Shown here in pieces: positions 9,453-18,716 of a stretch of 64,000 bases of DNA. Source of the stretch: Buxus sempervirens (lineage: Eukaryota > Streptophyta > Magnoliopsida > Buxales > Buxaceae); assembly GCA_947561395.2 (NCBI GenBank), contig OX387183.1, forward strand, positions 30,678,853 to 30,742,852, read 5' to 3'. Each line of letters starts with the position of its first letter. Within the stretch, counting starts at the first letter, position 1. The notes under the pieces are model-generated. The model did no database searches. It saw nothing but the letters and a program-made list of their open reading frames with translations, and was not told the DNA's origin. The position numbers were made by a program, and so were the translations under genes.

Positions 9453-11801
9453 GAGACAGATTTCAGTAGGGATGTCTCTCCTATTGAAATTAAGGATACT
9501 TTTTTCTCTCTAAAGGATGATAAAGCCCCAGGACCAGATGGGTTCACAGCTCTTTTCTTCAAGAAAGCATGGCATATTGTTGGAGAAGATTGCACCAATG
9601 CCATTAGTAGCTTCTTCTCCTCAAGTAGGCTATTAAAGCAGCTGAATAGTACAGCTATTACTCTTATTCCCAAGGGGTTGAATCTTTCCAATGTGGCTGA
9701 TTTCAGACCGATCTCATGTGTTAACATCTTGTACAAATGCATCTCAAAGATATTGGCTAATAGACTGAAAGGTGTGGTGTCTTCTTTGGTTGGTGAGTAT
9801 CAAACAGCCTTCATTCCTGGTAGGAGCATTGCTGATAATGTCCTTTTAACACATGAAATCCTCCATAAGTATCATCTGCAGAGCCCCCAGAAAAGATGTG
9901 CACTAAAGATCGATTTAAGGAAAGCCTATGATACAGTTGCATGGAGTACGATCAAAGCTACTTTAAAAGGTATGAACTTTCCAACAAAGTTTATTGGATG
10001 GATTATGGAGTGTATTACATCCCCCTCCTTCTCCCTTATGATTAATGGTGGTATGGTGGGGTTTTTCAAGAGTTCAAAAGGCCTTCGGCAGGGTGATCTG
10101 ATCTCTCCTTATTTGTTTGTACTTATCATGGAATTGTTCTATATGACTCTCCAGCAGAGTACTACCCATGGTTTCAAATACCACTTCAGGTGCCAAGGGA
10201 CAGATACAAAGCTTCTTTGCTTTGCAGATGATTTGTTCATGTTCTCCCATGGGGATGTTCAGTCAGTTACTTGTATGATGGCAGCTTTGGAAAAATTTGG
10301 AAGAATCTCTGGATTACAAGTAAACAGCCTAAAAAGTTGCATGTTCTTGAGTGGTTGTGATGGCCCTTTGGTGGATCAATTAGTGCGGGTTACTGGATTC
10401 ACAGTAGCCACCTTGCCAGTTAAGTACTTAGGACTTCCTTTAGTGTCCACTAAACTCTCCAAAACCGATTGTGATCCCCTCATTAACCATATAAGGGCCA
10501 AATCACAAGGATGGAAAGGGAGGTGTTTGTCGTACGCTGGGAGGCTTTTACTTGTAAAGTCTGTGTTATTCTCCATCAAAGTGCATTGGTTAACAGTGTT
10601 TATCCTACCAAAGAGTGTGATTAAGGAGCTGGAGTTAATCTATAGGAGATTCTTATGGACCGGTCCTGATCTTAACTACAAAAAGGTAATCCCAATCAGT
10701 TGGGACGTTGCATGTACTCCAAAGAAGGAAGGAGGGCTTGGACTATTCAACATCAATCTTTGGAACAAGGCTGCTATTATCAGGTACGTGTGGCTTATAG
10801 CTAGCCATTCTACTACCTTGTGGGTTAAATGGGTACAGAAGCATCTCATTTGACACCATAATTTCTGGGCCATGAGTATCCCAAATGGAGCTTCCTGGGT
10901 ATGGAAAAAAGTGTTGAAAGCAAGGGGAGTTGCTGGCCCTCTTATCAAAAAAAGGGTGTTCAATGGTAGATCTACTTCTTTATGGTTTGATAACTGGCAT
11001 CCAGCAGGTCCTTTGGTGGAGAGGTATGGAACAAGAATTATATATGATACAAGGCTGCCCGTGCACGCTGGTGTGGATGAAATCATACAGAATGATGCAT
11101 GGAACACACCGGTCACCGTCTCTATGGATCTGATTGATATATGGAGGAGATTACCTGAGCTGCCATCCCTTGATAGTAGTCAGGAGGACATTACTATTTG
11201 GATGCCGACAAGTAATACTGTTTTTGACATCAAATCGGCTTACTTGGCTCTTGATGGCCACAGAGGTAATGTCCCTTGGTTCCACTTAGTATGGTTCCCT
11301 CTTGCTGTACCCAGACATGCTTTTATCCTTTGGCTAGCAATCCATCAAAGACTACTAACCCGTGAAAGGCTCTTAAAGTGGGGTATCATACAGCAGCAGA
11401 TTTGTGTTCTATGTAGAGAGCATGATGAGAATCACGACCACTTATTCTTTGAGTGTAAATTCAGCAAACAATTATGGCAGAGAGTGTTAGCTTTAAATGG
11501 CTTTGTGTATCAGAATAGAAGCTGGTCGGACTGGATTGCATGGGCACAATTAAGGTTTGTCAAATCTGATCCCATTCGAACCATTGCTAGAGTATCTCTT
11601 GGAGCAGCTGTGTATAACATATGGAGGGAGAGAAACCGGCGCATTTTCAAGAATAGTTATCTACCTCATGAAGTCATTTTGAGTCATATCTATGCAGATG
11701 TCCAAGTCAAGCTCCACAACAAGGACTGTATGGTTAAGGACACACCAAGAAACAGGAATATAGTGGGGGATTGGGGGCTGGATTGGCTTTTCGGAGTATA
11801 G
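9453..11801 (+). pseudogene. LINE C ORF2, truncated, one internal stop
   Basis: The open frame starts at the truncation, shortly before KAPGPDGF. It covers the whole reverse transcriptase (AFIPGRS, KAYDTVAW, LRQGD then L where relatives have P, and catalytic FADD near 10224) and runs to a TGA at 10851-10853. That TGA stands where relatives have arginine in HLIRHQNFW, so a CGA to TGA change is likely. Past it the same frame is open to 11801 and includes the zf-RVT motif (CVLCREHDENHDHLFFEC) and a VKDTPRNR tail. The endonuclease is missing through 5' truncation. Confidence 0.9.
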
Positions 11802-12032
11802 TTGGAGTGTTTGTTTCTAGTTTAGGTTTTTGGCTATCTTGTAATTGAGCCTGTTTCTATGATGCCCACGTATCAGTGTTTTGTATAGGTCTTGTTATGG
11901 TAGGTTGCCCACAAAGATGGCAGCTGCCTTGTCCCTTCCCGTGTTTGTCGAGAGTCCTCTCTGGTGTCTTATCTCCATTGTACATTTTTCTTTATTAATC
12001 TACTTTTTGGCTTACCATCCAAAAAAAAAAAA
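9453..12032 (+). mobile_element. LINE C, 5'-truncated L1-clade element
   Basis: A plus-strand LINE that begins directly after the A-tail of LINE A, within ORF2 just before the reverse transcriptase. It ends with an A-tail at 12021-12032 preceded by GGCTTACCATCC. No separate target duplication can be read, because a duplication made of A would be hidden in the tail of LINE A. The right flank (from 12033) is the R1 repeat. Its coding part is closely related to LINE A, but its 3' UTR differs and is matched by the small fragment at 18215-18323. Confidence 0.88.
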
Positions 12033-12275
12033 TTTGTCATCCCGGGCCACTGTGAAATTTTTGGCTTGGCCACAACCTGCCGGTCTAGACCCCTTTGATC
12101 TGGTCATCTTTCTCAGTTTACTGTTTGCCACTGTCACTGCTTTTTCTGTACCTTGTTCTGCTCAATCCAGATGTGATAAATTGTCTCTCTTCTCTTTCTC
12201 TCTCTTTTTTTGACTGACCACACAACGCCCTTTTTTCGGGTTTTCGCTGTGTCCAGCCTTCTGAATTCCGTCATT
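12033..12275. repeat. R1 repeat, locus 1, left part
   Basis: About 240 bp that align by eye with 50300-50580: shared blocks include GGCCACTGTGAA, TCTCAGTTTACTG, GCCACTGTCACTGC, TCAATCCAGATGTGA and GACCACACAACGCCC. Both copies lie on the same side of a gypsy pol region, so R1 may be the 3' non-coding part of the Tat-type element. No ORF of interest. LINE D interrupts it after GTCATT at 12275. Confidence 0.7.
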
Positions 12276-14079
12276 TTTTTTTTTTTTGGAAAGTAAGTCC
12301 AAAGTATATTAAGAGAAAGATATGTACAATGAAAGCTCAAACAGCATCACAATGATGCACGAGAAAAGGAAAAATAAGAAGAAAATAACAAACCCACAAG
12401 GGCACAAACACAACAATCTGTCTAGTAAGACACAATGCCACAAGTGGCAAGGAGAAACAAGTGCAAACTCCTAAGCAAACTTCCAGTTAAGGCCCCAGTT
12501 GCCAACCACCTGTCTAGTCCTTGGGGTGTCCTGAATGCAATGGTCCTTATTAGAGAGCCTAGCTTGGACGGCCCATCGAATATGGTGAAGAACATCTTGT
12601 GGGGGTAGATAGCTGTTTTTAAAGACTCTTCTATTCCTTTCACTCCAAATCATGTACACAACCGCTGCAAGAGACAATTTGAAAATGGAGGATAATGGGT
12701 TTGTGCGAGTAAATCGGCTTGTAGCCCATTCAACCGTTTCAATCCATGGTTTAACTTGATTGGTGAAGCCATTCCACAACAATACCTGCTGCCATAATTT
12801 GCTGCTGTAATGGCACTCAAAGTAGAGGTGATTAGAGTCCTCATCATGTCCTCTACATAGGACACATGTACATTGTTGAACAAGACCCCAATTGGCAAGC
12901 CTGACCTTGGTTAGTAATCTTTGGTGCAGCAACATCCATAGAATGAAGGAGAATCTAGGGATATAAGAAGAATGCCATACCAGATGGTACCAAGTGACCG
13001 TGGGTCTGATGGTGTCCAAAGCTTTGTAGGCTGATTTAACATCAAAAGTCCCTGATTTTGATGGAACCCAAGTGAGGATGTCATCCCGACTACTATCCAA
13101 TTGTGGTAGCTCCGGTAGCCTCCTCCATATTTCCATGAGGTCGATTGTTAACGCCACAGGGACATTCCATTGACCATCTTGGATGATCACTTCAACACGG
13201 TCATGCTTAAGCAGTCCTGAATCATAAATGACCCGGTTTCCATACTTTGTAGCAAGAGGACCGTCAGGGTGCCAATTGTCATACCACAAGAGAGCTTTCT
13301 TACCATTGTAGATCCTACACTTAATCAGCCTGGCAGCCACTGTCCTTGCTTTCAAAATCTTCTTCCATGCCCAGGATCCTCCTGGAGGGGTATTCATAGC
13401 CCAAAAAATTTGATTCCTGACAAGGTGCTTCGAAACCCACTTAACCCAAAGGTTAGGAGTTTGGTTTGCAATGAGCCACACATATCTGATAATAGCACTT
13501 TTATTCCAAAGGTGGATGTTAAACAAGCCCAATCCCCCTTCGTCTTTTGGAGTGCATGTAGAATCCCAACTGATTGGGATAATTTTCTTTTTATTAAGAT
13601 CAGGTCTTGCCCATAGGAATCTATTGCAAATTGTATCAAGTTCCTTGATCACCCTCTTAGGGAGAATAAATGCAGAAAGCCAGTAAACTTTGATAGAGAA
13701 GAGGACCGATTTAATAAGAAGCAACCTGTCTGCATATGTTAGGCATCTCCCTTTCCAAGATTGAGCTTTAGCCATAACATGACTTATGAGTGGTTCACAG
13801 TCCCTCTTTGAAAGCTTAGTAGAGACAAGGGGTAACCCTAGATATCTCACAGGTAACGTGGCCTCACGGAACCCAGTTATTTGAACAAGGGATCTTCTCA
13901 AAGTATTATCAACTCCACTCAAAAAAATACAGCTTTTTTCCTTGTTAACCTGGAGACCTGAGACAAGTTCAAAATGCTGCAAGGCTGATGTGAGGCACCC
14001 CACAGAGACAGGATCACCATGGGCAAAGAGGAATAAGTCATCCGCAAAGCAAAGGATTTTGGTGTTGGTGTCTCGGCAT
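12276..14079 (-). mobile_element. LINE D, 5'-truncated L1-clade element
   Basis: A minus-strand LINE with its A-tail read as T from 12276 to 12288, preceded in sense by GGACTTACTTTCC. It is truncated just before the reverse transcriptase FADD motif. Comparison with the unoccupied R1 copy near 50580-50620 places R1 on both sides, but about 20 bp present there (starting GCTGACGAATG) are missing here and no target duplication is visible. The insertion therefore seems to have come with a small target-site deletion. Confidence 0.85.
12471..14079 (-). pseudogene. LINE D ORF2, C-terminal 536 codons
   Basis: One continuous frame from the truncation to a stop at 12471. It begins at the reverse transcriptase palm (LCFADDLF), then YLGLPLVSTKL, the thumb-like WKGRCLTY region and the CX2CX8HX4C zinc motif (CVLCRGHDEDSNHLYFEC). 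It ends TPRTRQVVGNWGLNWKF. Upstream residues in the same frame come from flanking R1 DNA. It lacks the endonuclease and the reverse transcriptase N-terminus, so it cannot work alone, although the part present has no stop. Confidence 0.88.
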
Positions 14080-14156
14080 CTGTTGGCCTTGATCATTCTT
14101 TTTGGGATCTGAGAGGTCTTAAAGATAGGATGAAACATAGGCTTGGTCTGGGTTAT
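14080..14156. repeat. R1 repeat, locus 1, right part
   Basis: Resumption of R1 after LINE D. The blocks TTTTGGGATC, GAGAG, AGGATGAAAC and CTTGGT correspond in order to 50618-50665. Similarity ends where the probable LTR begins with TGTCAG at 14157. Confidence 0.65.
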
Positions 14157-14282
14157 TGTCAGCACCTCATTTTTGCACCCCCGGAAGTGCTGAAATCGCA
14201 AAACCTAGCTAAAAAAGTCAAACCCTAAGGGGACAAAAGTTGAATTTTTGATCAAGTTATAATTGGCTACCTTTCTTTATCT

Positions 14283-14500
14283 CAATGGATAGAGAATCCC
14301 GACACAGTTCCAACGCAACTGAGTTTGCTGGAATCGGAGTCCGGATGAAGGATCTGCAGGGCGGTCAAACTTAAGGGGGAGCAGAAATTGACTTTCTGCT
14401 AAACCCCAAATCAATTGCTTAATCCTATACCAATGGATAGAGGACTCCGATACGGTTCTAACGCAACTGAGTTTGCCCAAATCGGAGTCCGGATGAAGAT
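14283..14500. repeat. Two imperfect 70-bp direct repeats inside the probable LTR
   Basis: Copies at 14283-14352 and 14431-14500 share CAATGGATAGAG, AACGCAACTGAGTTTGC and ATCGGAGTCCGGATGAAG. They are spaced by 148 bp. Direct repeats of this kind are common upstream of LTR promoters. Confidence 0.75.
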
Positions 14501-14953
14501 ATAAGCAGTTGAAGTTTCCAGGTAGCAATGCCGAAAACTGCACACGTGGCGAGAAGCGCAGATAATATCTCGAGGGGCAATCCGTGAATATCCAAACATG
14601 CAAAATATCTCAGGGACAATCAAAAATTCGCAGGGACTAAATCTATGAATATCCAAGAGTACCAGGAGAATCTGCAAATATCCAAGGGCAAATCTGTAAA
14701 TATCATATGTGTATCCTACCATATATGTCAGATACACTTTCTTCTATTCATATCCGAACTTGAATGTTGGATGCAAAAGATACGCTCGCTGGATTCACAC
14801 GGATTTTCCGACAGATTAGCGGCAGAATTAAAATTTTCAAATAATTGTGTCTTGTATCTAACATTTAATGTCGAATACAAAGGAACTTCTTTGTATCCGA
14901 CCTCACTTGGGATGTAGTGTATCCAACCTGTTTGGTTGGATACAAAAGTTCTG

Positions 14954-14963
14954 TCTATAAGAG
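14954..14963 (+). promoter_or_regulatory. TATA-like box in the probable LTR
   Basis: TCTATAAGAG followed by a GGGGCAGCACACCC leader and a pyrimidine-rich stretch. It lies about 800 bp into the LTR, a plausible place for the start of transcription. No experimental support can be read from sequence. Confidence 0.4.
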
Positions 14964-16530
14964 GGGCAGCACACCCTCTTGCCCGGGGTTGGCTTCATTT
15001 GGGCTCTTTCCAGTTCTTCTTCCCCACTACCCCTGGTACGAAACCACCCATTCTCACCCCTCCTTGCTTCATGAACTCTTAGAGCACCACCTAAACACTA
15101 CCCCACCCTTCTCTATCTTCTTCTTCTCCACTAAAACCTTAAAAAGGAAACACAAGCTTGTTGTTGGCGGGGGAGAGGTGCTGCTCCAGCAGCTTTTCGT
15201 GCTTCAAGGAGGTGTCTCCACCCTGCACAAGAGGTCAAGAACAACCAAGTATCATTCCTTACCATGTTTTATTGTACATATATTAAAATGAGGATTTTCT
15301 AAAGAGTCTACTAAGCTTGCTTTCTACCTCAGTATAAATCTGTCTTCATGGTAGTTTGGCATGTGTTATCCTCTTCTTTTCACCGCATGAAAGTCTCTAA
15401 GTAAGGGAGATCCTATGCTTGGTTCTATGGGAGAATGAGAGATGGTCCATCACAGTTTTGGCCATCTCAAGCTACTGTTTTGGGCAGATTTGGATTATTC
15501 TAAGAGGAGGCATGTTTCCACATATTTGATCATCCCTTGTATCCCTATGTAACCCCCTTCTCTTCCCTTCTTCACTTAGTTTTGTTTCCTTGCTCATGAT
15601 CGTCTAAAATTTCTGGTTTTAGGTCTTGTTTGAGGCATGTTTCGAAGTTGCATGTTCTATTTAAAATCTTGATTTAGTGTCCTTTTGTTGCTGCCGGATG
15701 TGCCATGCATGCTAGGATCTTGTGAGCATTTCGCCCTCGCTGTTCTTACATGTTTGATCGAGTTCTTTTGCATACAAGCCACTGTTTTCCATCACCAAAG
15801 TCATCCCCCAGGGACCATGCTTTACATGTATGCATGTATTTTTGAGCACTAGAGAAGCCCCTACAAATCTCCTTCATGAACTACTGTTGTTGATAATCAC
15901 TTGGTAGGTTTGCTGCTGATACTTGCTGTTTTTTTTTTTATAACATGCACCCCTTCACCCCCTATGACCCCCTTCATATGACACATCTGGGCTGCTGTTG
16001 GAGACCACAGCAGCCATCCCACATGTTATTTCGCACTTTTTAGTGTGACCAAACTCCTCATGATAGCTACTGCTCCTCTTTTGAGCAGCAGGCTTTGTCT
16101 TTTGTTTTCTATGTATGTTCACGTAATATGCCTTACTTTTTGAAGCCCAATGCATGCCCCCTTCACCCCCAGCTCCCTTTGCCATGACCCGAGGGAGTTG
16201 CTGCTGGAGACAGCAGACAACCCCCATTGTTTGTTGTTGTCCCAGCAGGTGAGGAAGCCTAAAACCACCCCCGGTATTAGCCCATAAGAGCCATGCAGGA
16301 AGGCTCCTTCCACCTACATGTTGCGTGTTGTTCCTAGCCCATTTTTAGCAAGATTAAACCCCCATTTGCATGCTGCTCTTCCCCTTTATTGTTGCTGTCC
16401 CAGGGTGCTATAGCATGTGTGCTTGTGTTGAAATCATGTAGTATGAGATGCCTTGTTGTGGGGTGGGATTGCCTATTTGGGTTGGTGAAATTGAATGCCC
16501 AAGATAGGGGTGCCAAGATCCCTACACTGC

Positions 16531-17119
16531 AACAGGTGTTTACAGTGTCAAAGAAGCCTATGAAGCCATGAGAGAAGCATCCCCAAAAGTTTCTTGGGCA
16601 GATTTAGTGTGGTTCCCTAATAACATTCCAAGGCACTCTTTTCTACTTTGGATGGCTGTCCATCGAAGATTACTCACACAAGATTTGCTCCTTACTCGGA
16701 ACATCATTAGTCAATCCAAATGTGTGTTATGCCAAGCTAGCACCGAGAATGTGGACCATCTCTTCTTCGGTTGCAACTACTCTCAAAAGGTATGGAGAAG
16801 TCTTCTAAGGAAGAGTTGCATCATTAGGAATCCATTACAATGGGAGTTGGAGCTGAATTGGGCAATGCAGAATTTTAAAGGTAAAAACTTGGTTGCTATA
16901 CTTAAAAAGTCTTCTCTTGCAGCAACTGTATATCATCTATGGAGGGAAAGAAATAGGCGAATCTTTCAAAACAAGGCAATGCCAAGTGACAGCTTGACAT
17001 CAATTATTGTTGAGGATATTAGGAGCAAGTATGGGGCTTTGGGGGGTAAGTTAAAAGACACCGCTATGAACAGAGAAGTTTGTGATAATTGGGGAGTCTA
17101 CCCTACTCTCATTTTGTAA
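16531..17119 (+). pseudogene. LINE E ORF2, C-terminal fragment
   Basis: An open frame from the truncation to 17119 that encodes only the zf-RVT part of ORF2. It shows WADLVWFPNNIPRHSFLLW, the zinc motif CX2CX8HX4C (CVLCQASTENVDHLFFGC) and the YHLWRERNRRIFQN block shared by all ORF2 proteins here, ending GVYPTLIL. It contains no catalytic domain and is a dead insertion. Confidence 0.9.
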
Positions 17120-17283
17120 TTCTCCTCTCAGTTGTATGGTGTGATAGCCATTGTTCCCAGTAGGGTTGTTCTAATGTAATTTGTTTACATTGTATTAGGT
17201 GGGTATGCCCATCTTGGTCTTGTAAAGCAGCTCCCTTTACTAATGGAATTCTTACTTACTTTCCAAAAAAAAAAAAAAAAAAA
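16531..17283 (+). mobile_element. LINE E, strongly 5'-truncated L1-clade element
   Basis: A 753-bp LINE end inserted in the probable LTR. The 15-bp repeat AGATCCCTACACTGC lies at 16516-16530 and 17284-17298 as a perfect target duplication. The A-tail is at 17265-17284 after CTTACTTACTTTCC. It belongs with the B/F/M/I2 group by its REVCDNWGVYPT-like C-terminus. Confidence 0.92.
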
Positions 17284-17320
17284 AGATCCCTACACTGCTG
17301 TTGGAATTATTGACAGAAAA

Positions 17321-17338
17321 TGGCGCGAGCCTACAACA
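17321..17338 (+). other. Possible primer-binding site after the probable LTR
   Basis: TGGCGCGAGCCTACAACA starts six bases after the putative LTR end. Plant gypsy elements often have TGGCGC at this place, complementary to a tRNA 3' end. The match beyond TGGCGC cannot be judged here. Confidence 0.3.
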
Positions 17339-17358
17339 AGATAGGGGCGCCTCATCGA

Positions 17359-18508
17359 CAACAGTGGAATGAAGCTGCCATATCTTAGCATTTATGGCGA
17401 ATTATTAAGGGAGACACATCAATTTGGGTGGATTGGGCATCTAAGTATCTACTGAGAGGGAGAAGCATCTGGAGCATCCCGATTACATCTACTTCCTCAT
17501 GGATATGGAGAAAGATCCTCAAGCAAAGATCAAGAATGGTGCAGCAAGTTCGCTTCAGAATAAATAATGGATGCAATACTTCATTATGGCATGATGGTTG
17601 GCACCCCTTAGGTCCTCTGATCCAACAATTTGGGAGCCGAATTGTATACGACACAGGTCTACCTTTGAATGCAAAGGTATCGGCTATCATAAACGAGAAT
17701 TCATGGGACCCCCCAATTGCCTTCTCTTACGAGCTTGATGAAATATGGAGTTATCTTGAAGAGTTACCACCTCCTGATCAAAGCAAGGATGATGAAGTAA
17801 TGTGGAAACCTACTGCTACAGGTATTTTCAATGTGAAAGAAGCATATGATGAGATCAGAATCAAATCTCCACAAGTACCTTGGGCGGACCTTGTGTGGTT
17901 CACTAAGAATATTCCTAGACATGCCTTCACTCTTTGGATGGCTATACATGGAAGACTTCTTACCCAGAACCTGCTGGTAAGGTACCACATATTATCTCGA
18001 TCAAATTGTATTTTCTGTCGAACCGCCGAAGAGAACCTCGATCATCTCTTCTTCTCTTGCAACTACACAAGCAGAATATGGAAGCATATATTGAGGAAAA
18101 GTTGCATTTCAATCTCTATAACCAGCTGGGAAAATGAAGTACAGTGGGCTATATCTAAGCTAAAGGGAAAAAATTTGATCACAAGGTTAAGGAAGGTGGC
18201 AATGGCAGCAACTGCCTTATCTCTTCTCGTGTTAGTCGAGAGTCCTATCTAGTGTCTTATTATCTCCATTGTACATTTTTTCTTTATTATTATAAACTTT
18301 TGGCTTACCATCCAAAAAAAAAATGTTTGGAGGGAGAGAAATAGAAGGTTGTTCCAAAACAAGGCTCAACCGGAGGAGGAAATTATCAAACTAATTTTCC
18401 TCGATGTAAAGCTGAAGCATACAGCAAAGGATGAGCACATTAAAGACACGCCACTGAACAGGGAAATCTGCGAAAATTGGGGTATCTACCCAACTTTCAT
18501 CATTTAGG
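17359..18508 (+). pseudogene. LINE F ORF2, C-terminal fragment with stop and insertion
   Basis: The frame matches aa about 865-1215 of LINE B ORF2. A TAG at 17386-17388 replaces the glutamine codon of AISQHLW (CAG to TAG). The frame is then open through the zinc motif CIFCRTAEENLDHLFFSC to 18214, where the 108-bp LINE fragment breaks it. After the fragment the coding sequence resumes at WRERNRRLFQNKAQPEEE and ends GIYPTFII. It contains no reverse transcriptase or endonuclease. Confidence 0.9.
18215..18323 (+). mobile_element. 108-bp LINE C-type 3' end inserted in LINE F
   Basis: This stretch, from CCTTATCTCTTCTCGTG to the A-tail at 18314-18323, matches the last part of the LINE C 3' UTR (about 11927-12032) including the GGCTTACCATCC box. 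The unoccupied site is readable in LINE B. There the seven bases TTTATCA stand where the fragment now is, so the insertion has a small target deletion and no target duplication. The 5' join shares CTG with the source sequence. Confidence 0.85.
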
Positions 18509-18716
18509 CCTCATATGGTATTTTGTGAAGTGTTCCCCTACTCTTATGTAATCAATAGTTGATTTCTTCGGTCTCTTTGACTGTTGGAGTCGCTCCTTGT
18601 TTGTTTAAGGGGGTTTATTCCCTCTATGCTTGTACATTTTGTATCTCTTTTGATATTCAACACTTACTTACTTTCCAAAAAAAAAATAGTTGTAACTAGT
18701 CAAATCTGGCTTCTTT

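Larger units (their letters stand above)
14157..17315 (+). mobile_element. Probable LTR of a gypsy-type retrotransposon, split by LINE E
   Basis: A segment beginning TGTCAGCACC and ending TTATTGACA, so the ends carry the short inverted repeat TGTCA/TGACA. Without LINE E and its duplication it would be about 2.4 kb. It has no long ORF, contains a TATA-like box and internal direct repeats, and is followed six bases later by TGGCGCGAGCC, which resembles a plant tRNA primer-binding site. These fit a 5' LTR in plus orientation. The rest of the element cannot be followed, because LINE F starts at 17359 and minus-strand gypsy pol lies beyond. A solo or recombined LTR is equally possible. Confidence 0.5.
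17359..18686 (+). mobile_element. LINE F, 5'-truncated sister copy of LINE B
   Basis: A plus-strand LINE that matches the 3' third of LINE B almost base for base, from CAACAGTGGAATG to the A-tail at 18677-18686, with the same ACTTACTTACTTTCC end. It is interrupted at 18215-18323 by a tiny LINE fragment. The left flank is the region after the probable LTR and the right flank is gypsy integrase DNA. No target duplication could be found, so one junction has probably been rearranged. Confidence 0.88.

Noticed and set aside
14957..15291. A 124-codon frame in the probable LTR leader
   Set aside because: No domain, no relative in the window and strongly biased composition; it is more likely the LTR leader region.
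17359..18690. A target duplication for LINE F
   Set aside because: The bases before CAACAGTGG and after the A-tail share no repeat of more than a few bases, so none is claimed.
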